From assembly GCF_024172125.1 (NCBI RefSeq), contig NZ_JAMZEA010000003.1, positions 248,001 through 312,000 of the forward strand: DNA of 64,000 nt, read 5' to 3'. Shown piece after piece: positions 36,365 to 44,600 of the stretch (its first letter is position 1; every line of letters begins with the position of its first letter). A model generated the notes under the pieces. That model was not told the origin of the DNA. It saw only the letters and a list, made by a program, of their open reading frames with translations, and did no database searches. The position numbers and the translations under genes were made by a program. The DNA is from Actinomadura rupiterrae (GTDB lineage: Bacteria; Actinomycetota; Actinomycetes; Streptosporangiales; Streptosporangiaceae).

Positions 36365-36711
36365 CGCCGGTCCCCGTCCCGCTGCGCGGCCAGCCGTCCC
36401 TTGATCTCGGTCACCGCGTTGAACATCTGGTCATGCGGCGCGAGCGGCGTTCCGTCCGCATCGAAGAACCACAGCTCGTCCCCATCGGTGGGACGCTCAC
36501 GACACACCACCCGCACCGACGGAACTTCACCGGACCCCGACCACAATTCGTCCTGCGGGTCCGTGACCAGCGCACTCGTGTCGCTCAGCTCGGTGAACAG
36601 CTTGTGCGCGAGAAGGTGTTCCTTGAGCGCCGAAAGCCGCTCGGACGGTCGCGCAGGCCGGCTTTCAGGCACAGGCCCAGTCGAGCCCGCCCCTTCATTA
36701 CGATCGTTCAC
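36361..36711 (-). CDS. hypothetical protein, first gene of an ATGA-linked operon
   Basis: The 116-residue protein has a disordered first 35 residues and a folded part with LSALKEHLLAHKLFTELSD, RVVCRERPTDGDELWFFDAD and a helical end. I chose the GTG at 36711 because GGAGG lies 8 bases before it; an ATG farther upstream gives a low-quality extension through a hairpin. It starts the three-gene operon and is divergent from the XRE regulator. No function is recognised. Confidence 0.68.
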   Translation of the reverse strand: MNDRNEGAGSTGPVPESRPARPSERLSALKEHLLAHKLFTELSDTSALVTDPQDELWSGSGEVPSVRVVCRERPTDGDELWFFDADGTPLAPHDQMFNAVTEIKGRLAAQRDGDRR

Positions 36712-36737
36712 GGGTCGGACCTCCAGAGTCCGATCAA

Positions 36738-36779
36738 GGCCCCGGACCTCCCCGGTGTTAGCGCACCGAGGCCGGGGCC
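36738..36779. other. strong inverted repeat between divergent genes
   Basis: GGCCCCGG (36738-36745) pairs with CCGGGGCC (36772-36779), with an inner CGGTG/CACCG stem. It lies 27 bp upstream of the first gene of the small operon and could be a 5' leader structure or a terminator for read-through. Confidence 0.5.
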
Positions 36780-36984
36780 GCCTTGTGTCTCCGGACGGAC
36801 GCGAGCAACACACGACTTTTCGACCCGCCGACGGATCCCTCGAAAAATCAGTAGTGGTCGGTCGCACCCATCACCGACAGTGAACAGCTGCGCGTGCTGC
36901 GAAACCATGGGGAGAATGGGGGAGGTAAGGGGAGGCGGTAGCCCGTCCATCCCTCCCTCGGTTCGGTGAGAGGTGCATTGCGAC

Positions 36985-38253
36985 ATGCCCACCGACAAGA
37001 TCAAGCGAGCCATCGGCGCGCGACTTCGCGCCGCTCGCGAGGCACCTCCGTATTGGTCGCGGGCCGAGATGGCGCGCCGACTCCGGGCGGCTGCCGACCC
37101 GGCCGACCGGCAAGGTCTTCCCCATGTCGCATCCCTCGCCGACATGGTCAAGCAATGGGAGCGCGGAGACCACACGCCGGGCGCCCGCTACCGGCCCCTT
37201 TATGCGGTCGCGACGGGACTGGCGGAGGACGCACTGTTCGGCGACACCCCAGGCAAGGCGATGGCACTGCCGGCCGAACTCGCACTGGACGACGAAACCG
37301 AGGCACTTGAACTCGCGCGGCGCATCGCCGCCAGCGACGTGGGAAACGAGACACTCACCGGCCTTGAGGCCGCAGTGGACGAACTGGCCATCGCCTATCC
37401 CCAGACTCCGCCCGCGTCGCTTCTGACAGGCACCCGCCGCCACCTGATCTACGTGACCAGCCTCATGGACGCTCGGATGACGCTTGCCGAACGGCAACGT
37501 CTGCTCGTGATCGGCGGATGGCTGTCCTTGCTCGCCGCGACCTGCGGGATCGACCTCAAACAGGACCCCGCGGCAGCGGCCCGGCTGAGAACCGCCGAAC
37601 AACTCGCCCGCCATGCCGGACACGACGAGATCCTGGCATGGTGCCTCGAAACCAAGGCTTGGCAAGCACTCACAGCCGGAAACCTGGCCATGACGGTCGA
37701 GCTCTCACAAGCCGCGCAAGAGATCGGGCCAACCGGAAGTTCGGCCTACATCCAAGCCATCGCGCAGGAGGGCCGCGCATGGGCACGTCTCGGTGACGGC
37801 CGCCGAACCCGGGAATCGCTCAGCCGTGTCGAGCAACTCGTCGCACCGCTTCCGATGCCGGACCGTCCCGAACACCATTACCGATACGACCCGGCGAAGA
37901 GCGAGGCTTACATCGCGACCACGCTCTCATGGCTCGGCGACCCCGCCGCGGAGCGCTATGCGCGCCATGTTCTCGGACGCCTCGAAGGCGCTGACGGCTC
38001 ACCTGCCCGCCCGCGCAGGGCCGCTTCAGCCCGCCTCGACCTTGCACTGGCCCTCCTCGCCGCTGATCAACCAGACGAGGCCGCACACACCGCGCTGGAG
38101 GCGGTCACAAGCGGACGCCTCGTCCCGTCCAACTACTGGCGAGCAGCCGAGGTCCTGAGCGGCGTCCAGAACTGCGACGCCCCCGAGGCCACCGAACTGA
38201 ACGAGGCATACCAAGCCCTCTGCAACACCGGAGTCTCGACTCACCAGCCATGA
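36985..38253 (+). CDS. XRE-type regulator with TPR-like C-terminus
   Basis: The 422-residue protein has an N-terminal helix-turn-helix region (about 3-75, IKRAIGARLRAAREAPPYWS, then LADMVKQWERGDHTPGARYR), wider than a minimal XRE fold. About 300 helical residues follow, arranged like tetratricopeptide repeats (LDLALALLAADQPDEAAHTA). Such proteins in actinomycetes often control nearby peptide or signalling genes. GAGAGG precedes the ATG at 36985 by 11 bases. It is divergent from the three-gene operon and convergent with the methyltransferase gene. Confidence 0.8.
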   Translation: MPTDKIKRAIGARLRAAREAPPYWSRAEMARRLRAAADPADRQGLPHVASLADMVKQWERGDHTPGARYRPLYAVATGLAEDALFGDTPGKAMALPAELALDDETEALELARRIAASDVGNETLTGLEAAVDELAIAYPQTPPASLLTGTRRHLIYVTSLMDARMTLAERQRLLVIGGWLSLLAATCGIDLKQDPAAAARLRTAEQLARHAGHDEILAWCLETKAWQALTAGNLAMTVELSQAAQEIGPTGSSAYIQAIAQEGRAWARLGDGRRTRESLSRVEQLVAPLPMPDRPEHHYRYDPAKSEAYIATTLSWLGDPAAERYARHVLGRLEGADGSPARPRRAASARLDLALALLAADQPDEAAHTALEAVTSGRLVPSNYWRAAEVLSGVQNCDAPEATELNEAYQALCNTGVSTHQP

Positions 38254-38411
38254 GCGCGGTCACCACCAGACGGCGCAAGGACCACCCCTCACGACCTGGC
38301 CACTGCCGATGGCCGATTGGGCGCCCGGTTCGCCCCCGGCCGGTCCTGCCCAGCGCGGATCGCGCCGGTGGACGATAGCGTGTCGCCTGGCGTCGCGGTG
38401 TTCTGGCCTGG

Positions 38412-39527
38412 TCATGCGCGTAGCGGGGTGCGTGGGGAGTCGAGCCAGACGTGTTGGCCGTGGGGCGTGACGCTCAGGCCGAAGCGGTCTCTCGTGGGGC
38501 TGCCCAACGCCACCCAGTGCAGGAAGGCGTCGTGCACTTCGTCCCACAGAGCGCGGCGCCCGGACTGGCGGACGGCGGAATCCTTGTAGCCGGGGTCATA
38601 GTGGACGTGCGCGGAGGAATCGCTGCTCCAAAGCCACAGATCGAAGGACCCGTCGTCCTCGGTCTGGTGGTTACCGAACAGGTCGGGCACCAGCCCCGCG
38701 ATCGCCACGTCGGCCCCGGTTGAAGCACGAACCACGCGGCGAGGGTCAAGCGCCGTGAACGACTTGCGCGACTCTCCGCCGGCAGGCGCGGCCGGTGGAC
38801 GTTGGCTCCGGAGCATCACGAATCCGCAACCACCGTGGAATCGGCCAACGGCCGTCCCGCCTTCACCGACGGTGAGCCTGACGCAGTGCCCCGGCTCCCA
38901 CCCCGGCATCCAGGGAAAAACGACCAAGCCACCCGGCCGCGTCTGCTCCACCCATGCATGAGGCACGTCGCGTACGCCAACTGTGACATGGACCCGGTCA
39001 TAGGGCGCTCCCTCAGCCCACCCCTTTGCGCCGTCCGCATGGATCAGGTGCGGAGTACGCCCGGCTGCCAAGAGGTTGGCGCCGGCCACGACGTGCAGAG
39101 CCTCGTCGATCTCGATGCTGTACACGTTGTCGTCGCCAAGCCGAGACGCCAGCAGGCCTGCCGTCCAGCCGGTGCCGGTACCGATCTCCAGCACCTCGTC
39201 CCCGTCGTACGGATCGAGCAGCTCCAGAAACGAGAACACAATTCCCGGAGCCGACAAGGAAGAGGTGAATTCACCCGGCCCGGACGCCACACTCGCCGAG
39301 CCATCGGCGAACTGCGTGATGATAGCCGAGTCGGAGTAGGCAGAATGCACCCATTTGTCGCAGTCCGCCGCTCGATCAATGAGGTAACCGTCGCCCTCCT
39401 CCGGCAAACACCACGCCTGGTCAGGAACGAACAGGTGTCGAGGCACGGCCCGCGCCGCTCCCCGCCACTCCTCTCCGAGCCCCGCCATCCGGTCGATGAG
39501 CGACTCGAACCCCTCAGCCTGCGTCAC
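38412..39527 (-). CDS. PCMT-type methyltransferase
   Basis: The 371-residue protein has a protein-L-isoaspartate O-methyltransferase-like domain (about 25-240): AVPRHLFVPD, SLSAPGIVFSFLELL and the SAM-binding VLEIGTGTGWTAGL (112-125), then a domain of about 130 residues not found in housekeeping PCMTs. Its size recalls methyltransferases of RiPP maturation systems such as the one paired with ATP-grasp maturases, but no ATP-grasp gene is here. The GTG start overlaps the stop of a 36-codon gene (GTGA), so the two are made together. It may act on that peptide; this is inference. Confidence 0.85.
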   Translation of the reverse strand: MTQAEGFESLIDRMAGLGEEWRGAARAVPRHLFVPDQAWCLPEEGDGYLIDRAADCDKWVHSAYSDSAIITQFADGSASVASGPGEFTSSLSAPGIVFSFLELLDPYDGDEVLEIGTGTGWTAGLLASRLGDDNVYSIEIDEALHVVAGANLLAAGRTPHLIHADGAKGWAEGAPYDRVHVTVGVRDVPHAWVEQTRPGGLVVFPWMPGWEPGHCVRLTVGEGGTAVGRFHGGCGFVMLRSQRPPAAPAGGESRKSFTALDPRRVVRASTGADVAIAGLVPDLFGNHQTEDDGSFDLWLWSSDSSAHVHYDPGYKDSAVRQSGRRALWDEVHDAFLHWVALGSPTRDRFGLSVTPHGQHVWLDSPRTPLRA

Positions 39528-39634
39528 TTGCCCTTCTCATGTTTTCCTCCCTTGTCGGGACGGTCCCCGTTCTTGCTCGGCATGATCGGCTGAACCGGCT
39601 TGTCCTGGGGCTTGTCACCCTCATGCTTCGCCAT
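39524..39634 (-). CDS. 36-residue charged peptide coupled to a PCMT gene
   Basis: The gene encodes MAKHEGDKPQDKPVQPIMPS followed by KNGDRPDKGGKHEKGK. It is very hydrophilic, with ten Lys, and has no Cys. It carries one Asn-Gly pair (N22-G23), the classic site of succinimide and isoaspartate formation, which is what PCMT-family enzymes act on. GGAG lies 8 bases before the ATG, and the TGA overlaps the GTG of the methyltransferase. It could be a RiPP precursor or a partner peptide, or a small leader gene that only couples translation. No homologue is recognised. Confidence 0.6.
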   Translation of the reverse strand: MAKHEGDKPQDKPVQPIMPSKNGDRPDKGGKHEKGK

Positions 39635-40016
39635 AAGGTAGCTCCATCCAGCGGCCCTCAAGCTCCTGCGGAACTCTTCCGAACTGGTGCAGCTGCCAGA
39701 TTACGCAACGACCACCTGCGACACGATTACTTCGACGATCCGATTCAGTCACCAACAATAAGAGGAACCGGTCTCAACTGGCCACCTCCCTCGAATTTGG
39801 ACGAACCCAAATTAGCCTCGTCGGTCACCACAGAGGCTCTTCGCGGGCCGCGATCATGAACTCTGGAATTAGGCGGGCCGTCGGGGGTCTGGGGGCGGAG
39901 CCCCCAGCTTGGGGTTTGGGGCGGGAGCCCCAATGAGAGGCCCGAGCGGAGCGAGGACCTTTTCACAAGGCGTTGTGGGGGGCTCTTGAGGGGGCGGCGG
40001 TCCGGACAGCGCTTGT
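39635..40016. other. intergenic region upstream of the peptide gene
   Basis: No gene is firmly supported. The part 39640-39860 is unusually low in GC for the window and should hold the promoter of the peptide and methyltransferase genes, with TAATCT near 39696-39701 on the minus strand. The right part contains copy 2 of the hairpin-rich element. Confidence 0.55.
39882..39970 (+). repeat. hairpin-rich dispersed element, copy 2
   Basis: It has the same order of parts as the other copies: GGGGGTCTGGGGGCGGAGCC, TTGGGGCGGGAGCCCCAA, CCCGAGCGGAGCGAGG, CCTTTTCACAAGG. It starts 47 bp beyond the 3' end of the 40017-40394 gene. Confidence 0.88.
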
Positions 40017-40394
40017 CTAGCCGGGGCTGTGGTGGGTTTTTAGGTGGTCTCGGGCGTCTTGCTCCAGGCGTTCGAGGAGTCTGGTCATGGGCTGCATCGT
40101 TGCGAGCAACTCGTTGCGCAGGCCGTCGAACTTGGCGCTCATCTCCGAGCGGAGGCCGTCGATGCGGGCGTTCGTGCCGTCCATCTTGGCATCCAGTTCG
40201 GTCCGCGTGCCCTTGACCTCCTTGCGGACGCCGTCGATCTTCGCGTCGAGTTCGGTGCGGGTGCCGTGGGCCTCCCTCCGGGCACTGTCGATCACCGCGT
40301 TGAGTTCGGCGCGGACGAGGCCCATCTGGCGGAAGATGACGGCCAGGAGGGCGAGGGCGGTCGCTACGAGCATGGCGAACTGGGACAGGTGCAT
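40017..40394 (-). CDS. membrane-anchored coiled-coil protein, paralogue A
   Basis: The 125-residue protein has one N-terminal membrane helix (about 4-24, SQFAMLVATALALLAVIFRQ) and then a coiled-coil to the end built of 7- and 11-residue steps (ELDAKIDG, EMSAKFDGLRNEL). It carries an extra GTRTELDAK block compared with paralogue B. The tail DHLKTHHSPG is shared by all three. AAAGGA precedes the ATG. It may tether or space a partner at the membrane. No known function; the other two copies lie just upstream. Confidence 0.8.
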   Translation of the reverse strand: MHLSQFAMLVATALALLAVIFRQMGLVRAELNAVIDSARREAHGTRTELDAKIDGVRKEVKGTRTELDAKMDGTNARIDGLRSEMSAKFDGLRNELLATMQPMTRLLERLEQDARDHLKTHHSPG

Positions 40395-40475
40395 GGCTGC
40401 GTTCCTTTCATCACTGAATGCTGACGTGACGATGGTCCGAAAGCGTCACTGTTGATCACAAGCCGACGCCGGAAC

Positions 40476-40484
40476 TGTGGATAA
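40476..40484 (-). promoter_or_regulatory. DnaA-box-like 9-mer upstream of paralogue A
   Basis: TTATCCACA on the minus strand matches the DnaA-box consensus. It ends at 40484, 90 bp from the start codon base at 40394; the same distance holds for the other two copies. Confidence 0.45.
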
Positions 40485-40506
40485 CTTCGTCCCGCCCGTG
40501 CTTTTC

Positions 40507-40596
40507 CGGGGGTCTGGGGGCGGAGCCCCCAGCTTGGGGTTTGGGGCGGGAGCCCCGATGAGACGGCCCGAGCGAAGCGAGGACCTTTTCACAAGG
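40507..40596 (+). repeat. hairpin-rich dispersed element, copy 3
   Basis: It is nearly identical to copies 2 and 4, with CGATG in place of CAATG after the second hairpin. It lies 47 bp beyond the 3' end of paralogue B. Confidence 0.88.
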
Positions 40597-40642
40597 GCGC
40601 GGCGAAGCCTGGCGGGCAGTGCCTGCGCCCGGACCACAGCGC

Positions 40643-40966
40643 CTAGCCGGAGCTGTGGTGGGTTTTTAGGTGGTCTCGGGCGTCTTGGTCCAAGCGTTCG
40701 AGGAGTCTGGTCATGGGCTGCATCGTTGCGAGCAGCTCGTTGCGCAGGCCGTCGAACTTGGCGCTCATCTCCGAGCGCAGGCCGTCGATGCGAGCGTTCG
40801 TGCCGTCGATCTTGGCGTCCAGTTCGGTGCGCGTGCCGTTGATCTCTCCGCGGACGCTGTCGATGCGGGCGTTGAGTTCGGCGCGGACGAGGCCCATCTG
40901 GCGGAAGATGACGCCCAGGAGGGCAAGAGCGGTCGCCACCAGCGTTGCGATCTGGGGCAGGTGCAT
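40643..40966 (-). CDS. membrane-anchored coiled-coil protein, paralogue B
   Basis: The 107-residue protein has the same plan as paralogue A: membrane helix (about 4-24), then ELNARIDSVRGEINGTRTEL and a coiled-coil ending DHLKTHHSSG. It is the middle copy of the triplication and has the intermediate length. The ribosome site and upstream 9-mer are conserved (one mismatch in the 9-mer). The high identity over the C-terminal 60 residues indicates recent duplication or gene conversion. Confidence 0.8.
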   Translation of the reverse strand: MHLPQIATLVATALALLGVIFRQMGLVRAELNARIDSVRGEINGTRTELDAKIDGTNARIDGLRSEMSAKFDGLRNELLATMQPMTRLLERLDQDARDHLKTHHSSG

Positions 40967-41047
40967 GACTGTTTTCCTTTCATCACTGGTTGCTGACGTG
41001 ACGATGATGCGAAGGCGTCGTTGTCGATCACAAGCCGACGCCTACAC

Positions 41048-41056
41048 TGTGGATTA
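41048..41056 (-). promoter_or_regulatory. DnaA-box-like 9-mer upstream of paralogue B
   Basis: TAATCCACA differs from TTATCCACA at one base and lies at the same 90-bp distance from the start. Confidence 0.35.
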
Positions 41057-41078
41057 CTTCGTCCTGTCCGTGCTTTTA

Positions 41079-41166
41079 GGGGGTCTGGGGGCGGAGCCCC
41101 CAGCTTGGGGGTTGGGGCGGGAGCCCCAATGGGACGGCCCGAGCGGAGCGAGGACCTTTTCACAAG
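41079..41166 (+). repeat. hairpin-rich dispersed element, copy 4
   Basis: Same parts and order as copies 2 and 3. It lies about 43 bp beyond the 3' end of paralogue C. Confidence 0.88.
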
Positions 41167-41208
41167 GGCGCGGCGGAGGCTGGAGTCCCTTCGCCTGGAC
41201 CACAGCGC

Positions 41209-41499
41209 CTAGCCCGGGCTGTGGTGGGTTTTCAGGTGGTCTCGGGCGTCCTGGTCCAGGCGTTCTAGGAGCCTCGCGATGGGCTGCATCGTCGCTAGAA
41301 GCTCGTTGCGGAGGCCGTCGATGCGGGCGTTCGTGCCGTCGATCTTGGCGTCCAGTTCGGTGCGCGTGCCGTTGATCTCTCCGCGGACGCTGTCGATGCG
41401 GGCGTTGAGTTCGGTGCGGACGAGGCCCATCTGGCGGAAGATGACGCCGAGCAGGGCGATAGCGGTGGCTACGAGCATGGCGATCTGGGACAGGTGCAT
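41209..41499 (-). CDS. membrane-anchored coiled-coil protein, paralogue C
   Basis: The 96-residue protein is the shortest copy. It keeps the membrane helix (SQIAMLVATAIALLGVIFRQ) and the tail DHLKTHHSPG but lacks the 11-residue SEMSAKFDGLR unit. I chose the ATG at 41499 because it aligns with the other copies and has AAGGGGA before it; a start 14 codons upstream is not conserved. It is the first copy after the large AAA+ gene on the same strand, with 127 bp between. Confidence 0.8.
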   Translation of the reverse strand: MHLSQIAMLVATAIALLGVIFRQMGLVRTELNARIDSVRGEINGTRTELDAKIDGTNARIDGLRNELLATMQPIARLLERLDQDARDHLKTHHSPG

Positions 41500-41580
41500 G
41501 GGCGTGTCCCCTTCGTCACTGGCTGTTGATGTGACGATCATCTGGGAACGCGGGCATTGATCACAAGCCGATGCCTGAGC

Positions 41581-41589
41581 TGTGGATAA
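41581..41589 (-). promoter_or_regulatory. DnaA-box-like 9-mer upstream of paralogue C
   Basis: TTATCCACA, perfect match, at the conserved 90-bp distance from the start of paralogue C. Confidence 0.45.
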
Positions 41590-41626
41590 CTGCGTCCTGC
41601 CCGTATCTGAGCGATGTTTGTGGGGG

Positions 41627-44600
41627 TTAGGCGGGGGTCAGGTCTTTGGGGAGTAGGAGGGTGAGGTCGGTCAGGGAGGGGGCTGGGAGGAGGGCTATGC
41701 GGCCGGCCTGGCGGGTGATCATGCGGTCGAGGGTCTGGCGGGCGTAGCGGGCGTTGCCGAAGGTGCGGTCTCTCGGGACGGTGGCGAAGTGGGCGCGGAG
41801 GGCTTCGCGGGTTTCGGGGGAGAACTCGTAGCCGACGGTGGTGGCGGTGCGGGCGGCGATCTCGACCAGTTCGTCGTCGGCGTAGTCGGTGAAGGCGATG
41901 GTGTGGGCGAAGCGGGAGGCGAGGCCGGGGTTGGACGCGAGGAAGCCGGACATCTCGGTGGCGTAGCCGGCGGCGATGACGACGACTTCGTCGCGGTGGT
42001 CCTCCATGAGTTTGACCAGGGTGTCGACGGCCTCCTGGCCGAAGTCGCCGGTGCGGCCCTCGGGGGTGAGGGTGTAGGCCTCGTCGATGAACAGGACGCC
42101 GCCCCGGGCGCGGTCGAAGACCTCGCGGGTGAGCTGGGCGGTGTGGCCGATGTAGCGGCCGACCAGGTCGGCGCGGGCGACTTCGACGAGCTGGCCGCGG
42201 GGCAGGACGCCCAGGGCGCGCAGGAGTTCGCCGTAGAGGCGCGCGACCGTCGTCTTGCCGGTTCCCGGAGGGCCGGAGAAAACGAGGTGGTGGCCCACGG
42301 ACGGGACGGGGAGCCCGGCGGCGCGGCGGCGGGACGCGGTGGCGGCGAGGTTGACGATGTCGGTGACCTGGCTCTTCACGCCGTCCAGGCCGATCATGGC
42401 GCGGAGTTCGGTGAGGAGGCGCGTGGCCTCGTCGGCCTCGGGGGCGCCGGACGGTGCGGGGACGCCGAGGTCGGCCGGTTCTAGGCGGACGAGGTCGGCG
42501 GGCAGTGCGTCGGGGCGGGCGGCGAGGCGCTGGGCCTGGCGTTCGACCATCTCCTCGAAGACGCGGCGGGCGGCGCGGCCGTTGCCGAAGTCGTCGCCCT
42601 TGTGGAGGGCGGCGAAGTGCGCGAGGAGCGCGCCGCGGGTCTCGGCGGCGAGCTCGTAGCGGTGCTGGACGCAGAGTCGCTCGACGATCGCGACGAGCTC
42701 TTCGTCGGAGTAGTCCGGGAAGGTGATCGTCCGGGTGAAGCGGGAGGTCAGGCCCGGGTTGGACGCGAGGAAGCGTTCCATGTCGGCGGCATAGCCGACG
42801 GCGATGACCACCACGTCGTCGCGGTGGTCCTCCATGAGTTTGACCAGGGTGTCGACGGCCTCGCGGCCGAAGTCGTGGCCGCTGCCGGGCTTCTGCGCGG
42901 TGAGGGTGTACGCCTCGTCGATGAACAGGACGCCGCCGACGGCCTTCTGGAACGCCTCGGTGGTCTTGATGGCCGTCCCGCCGATGACCTGCGCGACCAG
43001 GTCGGCTCGGGACACCTCGACCAGGTGGCCGCTCTTGAGGACGCCGAGTTCGGCGAGGATGCCGCCGTAGAGGCGGGCGACAGTGGTCTTGCCGGTGCCG
43101 GGCGGGCCCGCGAAGATCAGGTGGCGGCTCATCGGCGGCGCGGGGAGGCCGACCTCCTCCCGGCGGCGGGCCAGCTCGATCAGGTTCACCAGGCCGGTGA
43201 CCTCGCGTTTCACCGCGTCCAGGCCGACCAGGGCGGCGAGTTGCTCGCGCAGCGCCAGCGGCTTGGCGGGCTCCTCGGCGGGCGCCGGGACGGCGGACGA
43301 GGCGGGCGTCTCGACCGTGTCCCCGTCGCCGTTGCCGAGGACGGTCAGGTTCTCGGCGCTCAGGTTCGCGCTCGGCTGCGTCTGCCGGAGCCCGGCGCCC
43401 GAATTGTCCCGGACGACCAGGTCCCGCAGCGCGACAGGTTCGGTGCTGTGGACGAGCAGCCCGTCGCCGCCGTTGCCGAACACCTCGGAGTCGCTCACCG
43501 CGGCGCGCGCGCCCGCGACGACCAGCACTCCGGCCAGGCGCGCGCCGTGGATCCGGGTGCGGGCGACGACCGCCTCGCCGCCCGCGCCGATGCGCAGGCC
43601 CTCGGCGCCGGCGGTGTCCAGGTCGCAGTCGCGGACGGTCGCGTGCGCGTCCTCGATCCGCAGGCCGGCGCCGCCCGCCTCCCGGACGGTCAGCCCGGCG
43701 AGGTGCGGCCGCGCTCCCCCGGCCGCGCGGACGCCGGGACCGCCGGTGCCGGTGATCTCGCCGTCCTCGACGCGGCCGTGCCCGCCGTCCAGGTCCAGGC
43801 CGGGACCGCCCGGCGCGGTGATCATCGGACGGCGCAGCAGCGGGTTCGCGCCGTCGGTCACGAGCACGCCGGTCCCGGCCGGGCCGGTGACGCGGAGCAG
43901 GTCGAACTCGGCGGCACTCTCCCCGGACAGCACGACCCCGTCGCCCGTCCCGCCGTCCACGGTCAGGTCGGAGAACACCGGCGAGGCGGCTTCAGTGACG
44001 ACCACACCGGCGCCGGCATCTGCAACCCGGCAGCGCTCGAAGCGGCCCCGGGAACGGGAGGTCACTTCGATACCGGTGTCCGAGGTTCCGGACACTTCGC
44101 AGTCCACGAGCAGCGGATCGGTACCGCCCGCTAGGCGAATGCCCGGGGCGGACGCGCCCGCTACACGGATCCCCTCCAGCCTCGCGCGCCCGCGCGTAGC
44201 GAGGTGGACACCGGCGTCCGCGCACTCGCGCACGATCGTCCGCCGGACGGTCGTGGACGAGTCCTCCTCCAGCGCGATCGCGGGCTTGGCCGTCCCGGTG
44301 ATCTCGCAGTCCTCGACGGTGCCGCGTCCGTGCCCGTTGGCGCACAGGCCGTTGCCGCGCGCGTCGCGCAGCACGCAGCGGCGGACGAGCGGGTCGCCGT
44401 GCCCGCCGATCACCACGGCGGACGTGCCGAGGCCCTCGACCACGCAGTCCTCAACGACGCTCTCCCCCGGCGCGGTCACCACGACGCCCGCGCCGGACGG
44501 GTTGGAGATGCGGCAGCCGCGCATCGCGAGGGTGCCCTCGTCGCGGCAGAGCACGGCCGTCCAGGACGCGCCGGTGATGCGGCAGTCGTCGATCGCGGCC

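Larger units (their letters stand above)
39882..41589. repeat. tandem triplication of a gene-plus-element module
   Basis: Three modules of about 530-620 bp follow each other. Each has, in minus-strand order, a TTATCCACA-like 9-mer, a conserved CTTGTGATCAA segment, an AAAGGA-type ribosome site, a coiled-coil gene, and the hairpin-rich element. Gene lengths differ by whole 11- and 18-residue units. Confidence 0.85.

Noticed and set aside
38254-38411. Possible small gene between the XRE regulator and the methyltransferase
   Set aside because: No frame has a ribosome site or codon bias; it is a convergent gap without a clear hairpin.
39745-39828. A 27-codon minus-strand frame starting with GTG (encoding TDEANLGSSKFEGGGQLRPV and more) upstream of the 36-residue peptide gene
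   Set aside because: The ribosome site is weak, it is 110 bp from the next gene, and no coupling is seen. It could be a leader peptide, but there is not enough evidence to list it.
35594-41166. Short frames starting MKRSSLRSG in each hairpin-rich element
   Set aside because: They come from the repeated CGCTCCGCTCGG part of the element and end at different places, so they are not genes.
40476-41589. Replication origin suggested by three DnaA-box-like 9-mers
   Set aside because: Only three boxes lie over 1.1 kb, each in a duplicated gene leader. There is no dnaA, dnaN or A/T-rich unwinding region.
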